From Micromonospora sp. WMMA1947 (GTDB lineage: Bacteria; Actinomycetota; Actinomycetes; Mycobacteriales; Micromonosporaceae), in assembly GCF_027497355.1 (NCBI RefSeq), contig NZ_CP114909.1, forward strand, positions 5,537,001-5,601,000: 64,000 nt of DNA. Direction: 5' to 3'. Of the stretch, positions 44,123 to 51,893 are shown in pieces. A program made the position numbers and the translations under genes. The notes below the pieces were generated by a model. The model did not search any database. It was not told where the DNA came from and was given only the letters and a program-made list of their open reading frames with translations. Positions within the stretch are counted from its first letter, which is position 1; each line of letters opens with the position of its first letter.

Positions 44123-45799
44123 ATGCCCGAGGACGGTCTGGCCAGCGTCTTCGAGGAACGGGCTGAGTACCTCTCCGAGGAGGACCTCAGAGCTTGGACT
44201 CAACGAACTCCGCGAGATTCCGAAATCTTATCTCGACTTATGGGACCGGGTCCAAAGCTGCTTACCGGACCGCGCGGCTCGGGAAAGTCGACCTACCTTC
44301 GGCTGGCATATTTTAAAATGCTCGAAGAGGGGCATGTACTGCCCATCTATGTCAACTACGGGAAGTCACTTGCCCTTGAGCCGTTATTCCACCAAAAGGC
44401 GAACGCACTCGCCCTATTTCGGCACTGGGTCCTTGCGAAGATCATCGTAGGCCTTCCACGCTTTGCAAGGGATACGCTCAAAGGAACATCTTTTGATCGC
44501 GTCCGGGAGTCAGCGACGCGGCAAGTAAGGACCCTTGAGGCTGGCCAATCACCAGATTCGCTAGACTTCACGCTTTCTCCATCGGAGTTGGTCGATTCGC
44601 TTGAGGAGTGGGCATCCTCGGTCGGCCGCCGACGCGTCGTACTCCTCCTAGATGACGCAGCACACGCGTTTTCTTCAGACCAACAAAGAGAGTTCTTCGG
44701 CATCTACCGAGATCTCCGCAGCCGCTACGTTGCCCCTAAGGCCGCTGTTTATCCCGGGGTAACCACTTATACACCCACGTTCCACATCGGCCATGATGCC
44801 GAAATGGTCGAAGCTTGGATGCGGCCGGACGACGAAGAGTACCTGCCCGTAATGCGCGGAATTGCCGAACGGCGCCTACCAGACCCAATGAGAAAGCGGC
44901 TTGAAGGGCGCGAAGAACTACTGGATCTATTGGCACTGGCAAGCTTCGGATTGCCGCGCGGTTTCATCCTAATGCTGTCCAACCTCCTAGGAGTGGAGGA
45001 AGCGGCGTCACCGCGAATTACCCGGCACCGCGCCGACGCCGCGATAGCAGAATATGCATCGAACACAAGGGACGTATTCAAGGCACTTGCGGTGAAGCTA
45101 CCGAGGTTCAAGAACTTCGTCGAGCTAGGGATGCAGCTTCAATCGTCCATGATTGCCTCGCTCCAACGGTTCAACCGCAGCCGGGTGGGTGAACCAGTCC
45201 GCGCAACTATCGTCGCAATTGGCGAGCCCGTCGAGGAGGAACTCAAGCGCATTCTCGCGCTTCTCGAATATGCGGGAATCATACGGCGGATGGGCAGCGT
45301 TAGCCGAGGAGAACAAGGATCTTTCGAGCGCTACTGGGTTCACCACGCCCTCCTTCTCTCCGAGAATGGTCTCGCTCTCGGCCGAAACCCGTCCACGGCA
45401 GCCGCCCTAAAGGCTCTCACCAGCAAGAATGCGCAACTCTACCCGCGAACCAAGGGCGCACAGCTTCTGGGATCCGACTTTCGTGAACGGTGCACGCTTG
45501 ACCTGCCACCTTGCGCCGTTTGCAGTGAGCCACGTCTCTCTGCGGAAGCAAGATATTGCATGAAGTGCGGAAGCCGGCTCACTGAAGCATCTATCTATAA
45601 GGAGCTACTCGGCGCAGCGATCGACGCCCTGCCTATCACACCAAACAAGATCGATAGCATCCTCAGCGGAACAAACCTACGCACCGTGCAGGATATCCTC
45701 TTGGACGATGAGGCCGTACAACTTAGGTCGGTACCGTATATTGGTCCGGTTTGGGCTGAGCGGATCCGCCGCGCCGCCGAGGAGTTCGTATATGTCTGA
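44123..45799 (+). CDS. P-loop ATPase with C-terminal zinc ribbon and helix-hairpin-helix (candidate defence ATPase)
   Basis: A 558-residue protein. Walker A is GPRGSGKST (residues 49-57) and Walker B is in VVLLLDDAAHAF about residue 170, followed by a long helical region with a predicted winged-helix-like part (EELKRILALLEYAGIIRRM). A zinc ribbon CAVC-x11-CMKC lies about residues 460-480, and a C-terminal helix-hairpin-helix (LRSVPYIGPVWAERIRRAA) may bind DNA. ATG 44123 has GGGAG five bases upstream, preferred to ATG 44111. GC content is visibly low and there is an in-frame TTA codon at 44228. It overlaps the HEPN-like gene by eight bases. It resembles ORC/CDC6-like STAND ATPases of defence islands. 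Confidence 0.7.
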   Translation: MPEDGLASVFEERAEYLSEEDLRAWTQRTPRDSEILSRLMGPGPKLLTGPRGSGKSTYLRLAYFKMLEEGHVLPIYVNYGKSLALEPLFHQKANALALFRHWVLAKIIVGLPRFARDTLKGTSFDRVRESATRQVRTLEAGQSPDSLDFTLSPSELVDSLEEWASSVGRRRVVLLLDDAAHAFSSDQQREFFGIYRDLRSRYVAPKAAVYPGVTTYTPTFHIGHDAEMVEAWMRPDDEEYLPVMRGIAERRLPDPMRKRLEGREELLDLLALASFGLPRGFILMLSNLLGVEEAASPRITRHRADAAIAEYASNTRDVFKALAVKLPRFKNFVELGMQLQSSMIASLQRFNRSRVGEPVRATIVAIGEPVEEELKRILALLEYAGIIRRMGSVSRGEQGSFERYWVHHALLLSENGLALGRNPSTAAALKALTSKNAQLYPRTKGAQLLGSDFRERCTLDLPPCAVCSEPRLSAEARYCMKCGSRLTEASIYKELLGAAIDALPITPNKIDSILSGTNLRTVQDILLDDEAVQLRSVPYIGPVWAERIRRAAEEFVYV

Positions 45800-46604
45800 C
45801 CCCTCATGGATCAGAGTCTCACACGCAGGGACCCCTGCTAACCTGCGGCTAGAGTCACTGATCCAAGCATGGAATTCGCCAACGACGTCCCCAATAGACG
45901 AATTCTTGAACGACCTTAGAGTTGTCATTACGGCCGCCACGCCCGACTTAATCCAAAATGATCCGCGGGCCGCTTCGATGCTAGTAGTCCGCGTTATCGG
46001 TAATGTGGAAAGCTACATTCGATCAGTGCTCTCGCGAGCAGCGTGTATATGCCCCCGCGCCCGGAGCGTGAGCGACTCTAGCCAGGTAACTCTTTTCGCC
46101 GCGCGTCGCTACGTCGACGACTTCCTTGCACTCACCGCCCTTGAGGGCAGCAGCCTCGCCGATGCAGGTGAGATCAAGAAGAGGACTAGGACCATGCTCG
46201 GCATCGAAGTCAAGCAGGGATCTGACCTCGATGAGGCACTACGAGAGTTCTCAAAAGCATGTCACTTTCGGCACGCAGTCGCCCATGCAGCAGGAGTTTT
46301 AAGCGCGAGAAATATGCTCGCACTCGGCGTTACGCCACCGACAACGCCTCAACAATTTGCCATGACCGTTGCGGGACTCCAAGAGATATCTGCGGTATGC
46401 GAGACGGCAGTTCGGACGTACAATCGGCACATTTTTCAGCGACTAATCGAAGGCTGGCTAGGCGACGGCACACTCACCGGATCTTGGCAGAATGACGAAC
46501 AGTTGTTCGAGCCAACATTCCGACTTTTTTACTCCGCAGTAGATAACAGAGACAATGAGGTCGCTCCTCAAGCAATTTGGCGAGAAGTCATGCGAATTTC
46601 ATAA
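45792..46604 (+). CDS. HEPN-like protein with RX4H motif, partner of the ATPase
   Basis: A 270-residue mainly helical protein. Around residue 160 the sequence FRHAVAHAAG contains Arg160 and His165, the RX4-6H active-site pattern of HEPN ribonucleases. Spacing and helical context fit the RiboL-PSP/MAE_28990-type HEPN domains. It starts inside the last codons of the ATPase gene (8-base overlap), so the two are one unit. TTA codons (for example in DLIQND) and AT-rich codon use mark it as acquired. RNase activity is inference. Confidence 0.6.
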   Translation: MSDPSWIRVSHAGTPANLRLESLIQAWNSPTTSPIDEFLNDLRVVITAATPDLIQNDPRAASMLVVRVIGNVESYIRSVLSRAACICPRARSVSDSSQVTLFAARRYVDDFLALTALEGSSLADAGEIKKRTRTMLGIEVKQGSDLDEALREFSKACHFRHAVAHAAGVLSARNMLALGVTPPTTPQQFAMTVAGLQEISAVCETAVRTYNRHIFQRLIEGWLGDGTLTGSWQNDEQLFEPTFRLFYSAVDNRDNEVAPQAIWREVMRIS

Positions 46605-46794
46605 CCAGACCGTGTCAACCGGCGACGTTTCCTCTTTGGGCAGCGGGTGCAGAAGGTTCGTCGCCGAATGCCGCTAGTCCCTTCCGGAGAGAGCGTCATG
46701 CCGCCTACCGGCCGCTGCTGCACTGCGCCCGCATCGACCCGCACTGCAGTCAACGCCCAGCCCGACGGTTTGAGAGAGTTTATGGCTCCCCGGC

Positions 46795-48615
46795 TCAGAA
46801 CCAACTCTCGCGCATGTCCAACGTCGTCCGGTCCAGTCCTTCCAGCAGGTCGAACTGCGCCCCCACCTTCGGCAACTCCCACCTGTAGAAGTACCGCGCC
46901 GCCTGCCTCTTCCCCGCCAGGAACTCCCCCTCGGCTCCGTCCGGCGACCCCAGCGCCTCCACCGCGAGCACCTGCTCCAGCCACATCCACGCGATCACCA
47001 CGTGTCCGACCGCCTCCAGGTACACCGACGCGTTCGCCAGCGCCAGCTCCGGGTCGCCCGGTGCCCACAACCGCCGCGTCACCACGGCGATCCGGTCGAC
47101 CGCGGCGGCGAGCTGACCGGCCAGCTCGGAGGCGAACCCCTCGGCCTTCCACGCCCGGGTCACGGTGCCGCGGATCGTCTCCAGCAGCAGTTCCAGCGCG
47201 GCGCCGTCGCGCATGGTGACCTTGCGGCCGAGCAGGTCGAGGGCCTGGATGCCGTGGGTGCCCTCGTGGATGGCGTTGAGCCGGTTGTCCCGCCAGTGCT
47301 GCTCGACGTCGTAGTCGCGGGTGTAGCCGTACCCGCCGTGGACCTGGATGGCCAGGTCGTTGGCGGCCAGGCACCACTGCGCCGGCCAGCTCTTGGTGAT
47401 CGGGGTGAGCAGGTCCAGCAGCAGTTGCGCCCGTTCGCGGTCGGCCTCGGCGGGCGCGGTCTTCTGCTCGTCGAGCAGCCGTCCGCAGTAGAGCACCAGC
47501 GCGAGCGCGCCCTCCACGTAGCTCTTCTGGGCCAGCAGCATCCGGCGTACGTCGGGGTGGGCCACGATCGGCACCTGTGGCGTGGTCGGGTCCTTGTCGG
47601 CGACCGGGCGGCCCTGGGGGCGCTGCCGGGCGTACGCGACGGACTTCAGGTACGCGGTGTAGCCGAGCGCGGTGGCGCCGGCCCCGATGCCGATGCGCGC
47701 CTCGTTCATCATGTGGAACATCACGGCGAGGCCCTGGTGCGGTTGTCCCACCAGGTAGCCGACCGCCCCGGCCCGCCCGTACGGCCGGTGCACGCCCTCG
47801 CCGAAGTTCAGCAGCGTGTTGGTGGTGCCCCGGTAGCCGAGCTTGTGGTTGAGGCCGACCAGCACCACGTCGTTGCGCGGCCCGAGGTTGCCGTCGTCGT
47901 CGAGCAGCGTCTTCGGCACGATGAACAGCGACAGGCCCTTCACGCCGGGCGGCGCGCCGGGGATGCGGGCGAGCACCAGGTGGACGATGTTCTCGGCCAG
48001 TTCGTGGTCGCCGCCGGAGATCCACATCTTGGTGCCGACGATCCGGTACGTGCCGTCGTCCTGCGGCTCGGCCCGCGTGGTGAGGTCGGTCAGGGAACTG
48101 CCGGCCTGCGGTTCGGACAGGCACATGGTGCCGAAGAACCGTCCTTCGACCATGGGGCGTACCCAGGTGTCGATCTGCTCGGCGCTGCCGTGGGCGAGCA
48201 GCAGGTTGGCGTTGCCGAGGGTGAGCATCGGGTACGCCGACGTGCCGACGTTGGCGGCCTGGAACCAGGCGAACGCGGCGGCGGCCACCGTGTGCGGCAG
48301 CTGCAAGCCGCCGACCGACTCGTCCATGGTGGCGGCGAGCAGCCCGGTCTCGGCGAACGCCACCAGGGCGGCCTTCACCTGCGGGATGGTCCGTACGCGC
48401 TGCCCGTCGAACGTGGGTTCGCCGGTGTCGGCGGCCCGGTTGTGCGGGGCGAAGCGCTCGGCGGCGACCCGGGCGGCGAGGTCCAGCACCTCGTCGACGG
48501 TCTCGCGGGTGTGCTCGGCGTAGCGGGGCCGCTCGGTCAGCCGGCTCACGTCCAGCCAGTCGTGCAGCAGGAACGCGAGGTCGCGGCGGGACAGCAGCAG
48601 ATCGGACGAGGACAA
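46795..48615 (-). CDS. Acyl-CoA dehydrogenase (FadE-type)
   Basis: A 606-residue flavin acyl-CoA dehydrogenase. The N-terminal helical domain is followed by the beta domain signature MCLSEPQAGSSLTDLTTR, GTKMWISGGDHELAEN, and the C-terminal HGGYGYTRDYDVEQHWRDNR with the IHEGTHGIQALDLLGRK catalytic region. The length fits the longer FadE5-like class with an extra C-terminal domain. Introduces the 2,3 double bond in fatty acyl-CoA. TTG 48615 is preceded by AAGGAG. Sixteen bases separate it from the AAA gene upstream. Confidence 0.9.
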   Translation of the reverse strand: MSSSDLLLSRRDLAFLLHDWLDVSRLTERPRYAEHTRETVDEVLDLAARVAAERFAPHNRAADTGEPTFDGQRVRTIPQVKAALVAFAETGLLAATMDESVGGLQLPHTVAAAAFAWFQAANVGTSAYPMLTLGNANLLLAHGSAEQIDTWVRPMVEGRFFGTMCLSEPQAGSSLTDLTTRAEPQDDGTYRIVGTKMWISGGDHELAENIVHLVLARIPGAPPGVKGLSLFIVPKTLLDDDGNLGPRNDVVLVGLNHKLGYRGTTNTLLNFGEGVHRPYGRAGAVGYLVGQPHQGLAVMFHMMNEARIGIGAGATALGYTAYLKSVAYARQRPQGRPVADKDPTTPQVPIVAHPDVRRMLLAQKSYVEGALALVLYCGRLLDEQKTAPAEADRERAQLLLDLLTPITKSWPAQWCLAANDLAIQVHGGYGYTRDYDVEQHWRDNRLNAIHEGTHGIQALDLLGRKVTMRDGAALELLLETIRGTVTRAWKAEGFASELAGQLAAAVDRIAVVTRRLWAPGDPELALANASVYLEAVGHVVIAWMWLEQVLAVEALGSPDGAEGEFLAGKRQAARYFYRWELPKVGAQFDLLEGLDRTTLDMRESWF

Positions 48616-48631
48616 TGTGGACTCCTTCCGG

Positions 48632-50095
48632 TCAGCCGCGGCGCAACCCGGCGACGGCCTCCCGCAGGTCATCCTGACCGATCGGAGCCGGTGGCGCACC
48701 CTCCGCCGCTTCCCGGAGTGCCTTGGCGAGTTGCACCCGGCGCAGCGCCTCGCGAAGGTCCGCGCCGGTCAGCCCTGCTGTGTCGGCGGCGAGCGCGGCC
48801 GGGTCGAGGTCGTCGGCGAACATCCGAAATCCCGGCCGCTCGTGCTTGTCGATCAGCTCGCGGACCATCTTGGTGAGGATCTCCGCGCGTCCGGCCTCGT
48901 CCGGCGCCGGAATGGCGATCTTCAGGTCGAAGCGGCCGGAGCGGATCAGCGACGCGTCGACGCGGTGCGGGAAGTTGGTGGTGGCGACCACGATGACGTC
49001 GGGGTTCTCCTCGAACAGCGTGTTCATCTCCTGCTTGAAGATGCCCGCGACGGCGTTGACGGCCTGGCTCGCCGCGTCGCCGCCCGCACCGGCGTAGCTG
49101 ATGATCGAGTCGAACTCGTCGAACAGCATGACTGTGGGCCGCCGGTAGCGGCGTGCCTCCCGGAAGATGCGCTTGATGTTGCGTTCCGAGCCGCCGAGGT
49201 ACTTGTCCAGGATCTCCGGGGTCCGGATCTCCACGAAGTCCGCGCCGACCTCGTTGGCCAGGGCCCGGGCCAGCATGGTCTTGCCGGTGCCGGGCGGCCC
49301 GTACATCAGGATGCCCTGCGGCCGGCGCGCGCCCCAGCGGGCCATCGCCGCCGGATGCCGGAACGACACCGCCACCTCGCGGAACTGCGCGACCACGTCG
49401 GGCAGGCCGCCGACCTGGTCGAGGGTCACCGTCGCGCTGCGCGGCCCCGCCGCCGCCGTCACCGGTCGCCGCCCCACGACGTACGTCCGTCCGCGCAGCA
49501 CCGTCGGCTCGTCGCTGTCGCCGGACAGCTCGCGTACGGCCTGGAGCAGCAGGCCGACCATCGCCGTCAGGTGCGCCGGACCCACGTCGGCGCTGGGCAC
49601 GTCGGCGTGGATGCGTACCGTGCCGTTGTCCTGGTCGACGCGGGGCCGCAGCCCGGCTTCCCGGGCCACGCGCAGCACCCCCCGACCGGCCTCGTCGCCG
49701 GGCGGCGCGGCGAGCGTGGCGACCGGTCGCGGCCAGATCCGCCGCCCGGCCTCCGCGGCCATCCGGCCCACCGCGGCCGCCGGGCCGTCGCCGCCACGCG
49801 CGGCCAGCCGCTCGGCGAGCAGCACGCCGACCGGCCCGGCCAGCCCGAGGGCGATCAGGCCCGCCGGCGTGCTCTCCACCCGCAGGTACGCCTCGAAGCG
49901 GTGCACCGGCGGCCCGGCTGCGGTGTCGGCGCGCACGGTGCAGCGGACCTCCCGCACCGGGGCCGGGAAGTCGCCGTCGACGAGCAGCTCCACCGGCCCG
50001 TCGACGGCGGCGGCGAGCAACCCGGCCGCGTCAGCGATACGCACCTCGGCGCCGAGCAGCGGCACCGTCTCCTCGTCCGGCCGTACCTCGGTCAT
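48632..50095 (-). CDS. AAA+ ATPase (FtsH/Vps4-like single AAA module)
   Basis: A 487-residue protein. About 220 N-terminal residues are of unknown fold, followed by a canonical AAA domain with Walker A GPPGTGKT, Walker B VMLFDEFD, sensor-1-like VVATTNFPHRVDASLIRSGRFD (the second region of homology) and a C-terminal lid. No protease domain is present, so it is a stand-alone remodelling ATPase. ATG 50095 follows GAGGAGAGGG. It may be co-transcribed with the acyl-CoA dehydrogenase 16 bases downstream. Confidence 0.85.
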   Translation of the reverse strand: MTEVRPDEETVPLLGAEVRIADAAGLLAAAVDGPVELLVDGDFPAPVREVRCTVRADTAAGPPVHRFEAYLRVESTPAGLIALGLAGPVGVLLAERLAARGGDGPAAAVGRMAAEAGRRIWPRPVATLAAPPGDEAGRGVLRVAREAGLRPRVDQDNGTVRIHADVPSADVGPAHLTAMVGLLLQAVRELSGDSDEPTVLRGRTYVVGRRPVTAAAGPRSATVTLDQVGGLPDVVAQFREVAVSFRHPAAMARWGARRPQGILMYGPPGTGKTMLARALANEVGADFVEIRTPEILDKYLGGSERNIKRIFREARRYRRPTVMLFDEFDSIISYAGAGGDAASQAVNAVAGIFKQEMNTLFEENPDVIVVATTNFPHRVDASLIRSGRFDLKIAIPAPDEAGRAEILTKMVRELIDKHERPGFRMFADDLDPAALAADTAGLTGADLREALRRVQLAKALREAAEGAPPAPIGQDDLREAVAGLRRG

Positions 50096-50227
50096 CGGCG
50101 GCCCTCTCCTCACGGCGGCGTCCGCTTCCCTCGCGTGGCGTCCGCCTCCGAGTCTGGCACCGGCCCGGCCGGGCGGCCACCGCTGCGCCGTCGCCGCTGA
50201 CCTGGCCGCCCCCCGCCGGGCCGCTGT

Positions 50228-51400
50228 TCAGCTCGCCTCGGCGAGCAGGCCGTCGACCAGGTCGCGGGGCAAGCCGTGGGTGTCGTGCAGCCAGTGGTAG
50301 TCGCGTTCGGTCAGCGGGCCGCGCGCCCGTACCCGGTCGACGAGCGGCCGTCCGCGTCGCAGCAGCCCGCGGAAGCGGCGTTCCTCGTCCACCAGCGTCG
50401 CCTGAAGCGAGCCGACGTCGACCGGCTGGCGGAAGCGGCGCAACGTGTCCGCGCACAGCTCGGGTGGCAGGTCGTCCAGGGTGCGCGCCGGGTCGTCGCG
50501 CCACAACACAGTCAGCGCGCGGCGCAGCAGCCGCCGCAGCACGTACCCGCGGCCGGTGTTGCCGGGGCGTACCCCGTCACCGAGCACGACCACCGCGGAC
50601 CGCAGGTGGTCGGAGACCACGCGCAGGTCCTGCCCGCGCAGGTCCCACCGGTCGCGGACCGCCTCCACCCACCGGCGCAGCCCGTCGACGGTGAACACGG
50701 ACCGGTCGCCGCGCAGCACCATCTCCAGCCGTTCCAGGCCCATGCCGGTGTCGATGCTGGACAGTGGCAGCGGCGTAAGCCGCCCGTCGGGGTGCCGGTG
50801 GTAGCGCATCTGCACGTGGTTCCACACCTCCACCCACCGTGCGTCGGTGCTGGGTGTGCCGGTGGGCGGGCCGTCGCCGGTCCACACGAAGATCTCCGAG
50901 TCCGGTCCGCACGGGCCGGTCGGGCCGTTCGACCACCAGTTGTCCTCGCCCAGCGCCTCCACCGGCACGCCGAGCCCGGTCCAGGTGTCCCGCGCGGTGT
51001 CGTCCGGCCCTTCACCGTTGCCGCCGCCGAAGACCGTGGCGTGCAGCCTCCCCGGCTGGATGCCGAAGCCGTCGGTGAGCAGGTCGAAGCCCCAGCGCAG
51101 GCTGGTCGTGATGTCGTAGTCGCCGAGCGACCACGAGCCGAGCATCTGGAACACGGTCAGGTGGGTGTCGTCGCCGACCTCGTCCAGGTCCGTGGTGCGC
51201 AGGCACCGCTGCACGTTCGCCAGTCGCCGTCCGCCCGGGTGCGGGCGCCCCAGCAGGTACGGCGTGAGCGGGTGCATGCCGGACGTGGTGAACAGCACCG
51301 GGTCACCGGGCGGCGGAACGAGCGAACTCTCCGGCGCGTCCTGATGGCCGTGCCGGTGGTAGTGGTCGAGGAACGTCCGGGTGATGTCGTCGGGTGTCAT
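50228..51400 (-). CDS. Stand-alone alanyl-tRNA synthetase catalytic domain paralog
   Basis: A 390-residue protein with every class II AlaRS catalytic signature: FTTSGMHPLTPYL, VFQMLGSWSLGDYD, NWWSNGPTGPCGPDSEIF, SSIDTGMGLERLEMVL and GDGVRPGNTGRGYVLRRLL. Housekeeping AlaRS is about 880 residues; here the editing domain, C-Ala domain and part of the tRNA-recognition region are absent. It should activate Ala (or a relative) but may not aminoacylate or edit normally. GGAAGG precedes ATG 51400. An Ala-rich leader peptide and alternative hairpins precede it. Confidence 0.85.
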   Translation of the reverse strand: MTPDDITRTFLDHYHRHGHQDAPESSLVPPPGDPVLFTTSGMHPLTPYLLGRPHPGGRRLANVQRCLRTTDLDEVGDDTHLTVFQMLGSWSLGDYDITTSLRWGFDLLTDGFGIQPGRLHATVFGGGNGEGPDDTARDTWTGLGVPVEALGEDNWWSNGPTGPCGPDSEIFVWTGDGPPTGTPSTDARWVEVWNHVQMRYHRHPDGRLTPLPLSSIDTGMGLERLEMVLRGDRSVFTVDGLRRWVEAVRDRWDLRGQDLRVVSDHLRSAVVVLGDGVRPGNTGRGYVLRRLLRRALTVLWRDDPARTLDDLPPELCADTLRRFRQPVDVGSLQATLVDEERRFRGLLRRGRPLVDRVRARGPLTERDYHWLHDTHGLPRDLVDGLLAEAS

Positions 51401-51424
51401 GGCGGGTGCCTTCCGGGTACGGGT

Positions 51425-51487
51425 GACCGGACGGTCCGCCGCGCGCGTTGGCGTCGACACAACGACGCCGGCGGACCGTTTCCGGTC
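51425..51487 (-). promoter_or_regulatory. Attenuator-like alternative hairpins before the AlaRS paralog
   Basis: In transcript order four segments alternate GACCG (51483-51487), CGGTC (51474-51478), GACCG (51432-51436) and CGGTC (51425-51429), so 1:2, 2:3 and 3:4 can pair in turn. 1:2 closes a GAAA tetraloop. 2:3 extends to a 10-bp stem (51431-51440 with 51470-51479) plus an inner 7-bp stem GGCGTCG/CGACGCC (51450-51456, 51463-51469). No U-tract follows, so termination may be factor-dependent or the effect may be on translation. Confidence 0.55.
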
Positions 51488-51509
51488 GCCGGCGTGGGTG
51501 TGGGGCAGG

Positions 51510-51578
51510 TCAGGCGGCGGCAACCGGCGAGCGGGAAGCTCGCGCGGCTGCGGCGGTGAAGGTGCGCCTGCTCTGCAT
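51510..51578 (-). CDS. Alanine-rich leader peptide, 22 residues
   Basis: From ATG 51578 the frame reads 22 codons with Ala at 9-12, 14 and 20-22 and a TGA directly after the last three Ala codons (residues 6-14 are TFTAAAARA; the tail is PVAAA). TAGCGT six bases before the ATG gives it its own leaderless promoter. It stands 109 bases before the AlaRS-like gene, with the alternative hairpins between, the layout of ribosome-mediated attenuation. Ala is common in GC-rich genomes, so chance is possible. Confidence 0.5.
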   Translation of the reverse strand: MQSRRTFTAAAARASRSPVAAA

Positions 51579-51584
51579 ACTTCG

Positions 51585-51590
51585 ACGCTA
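51585..51590 (-). promoter_or_regulatory. Promoter -10 element for the leader peptide/AlaRS unit
   Basis: TAGCGT on the minus strand, six bases before ATG 51578, the same spacing as at many genes in this window. Confidence 0.55.
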
Positions 51591-51775
51591 GCCCGGCCCG
51601 CCCCGTCCCGCCCACCCCTTTTCCGCGCGCCCCCGTGCCTTCGCCCGCGCCCGCCCTCGCCCTCGCTCGCGCTCGCTCAAGATCAACACCACTCCCCCGA
51701 TATGGCGGGGTCGACGCCCTCCGGATACCGCCACTTCGCCGAGGTGGAGTTGTTCATGCGGCCCCCGAGGTGCGG

Positions 51776-51826
51776 GTGGAACGACATGGGTGTCAAAACG
51801 GGCCGGAGACACCCATGGTGTTCCAC
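51776..51826. repeat. Long imperfect hairpin downstream of the glycosyltransferase
   Basis: GTGGAAC (51776-51782) and CATGGGTGTC (51785-51794) are complementary to GACACCCATG (51808-51817) and GTTCCAC (51820-51826): 17 of 19 positions pair, loop 13 bases. It lies 3' of the minus-strand glycosyltransferase and may end or stabilise its transcript; there is no T-tract. Confidence 0.55.
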
Positions 51827-51829
51827 CCG

Positions 51830-51891
51830 GGCGGGTGGCGGGTGGTGGGTGGCGGGTGGCGGGTTGTGGGTGGCAGGAGGTGGGTGGTGGG
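51830..51891 (+). repeat. G-rich degenerate repeat (GGGTGG type)
   Basis: About 62 bases of repeated GGGTGGC/GGGTGGT units, with at least eight G-triplets on the plus strand, enough for G-quadruplex formation. It directly abuts the stop codon of the glycosyltransferase gene. Confidence 0.6.
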
Positions 51892-51893
51892 CG

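Larger units (their letters stand above)
51591..51893. other. Gene-free 303 bases between the glycosyltransferase stop and the AlaRS leader
   Basis: No coding frame is convincing. It holds a C/T-rich run (about 51615-51680), a long imperfect hairpin at 51776-51826 and a G-rich repeat at 51830-51891. Confidence 0.6.

Noticed and set aside
41793..46604. Whole 41.8-46.6 kb region as an intact integrative element
   Set aside because: No integrase, excisionase, replication gene, tRNA or flanking attachment repeat could be found; only a GntR regulator and small genes hint at one.
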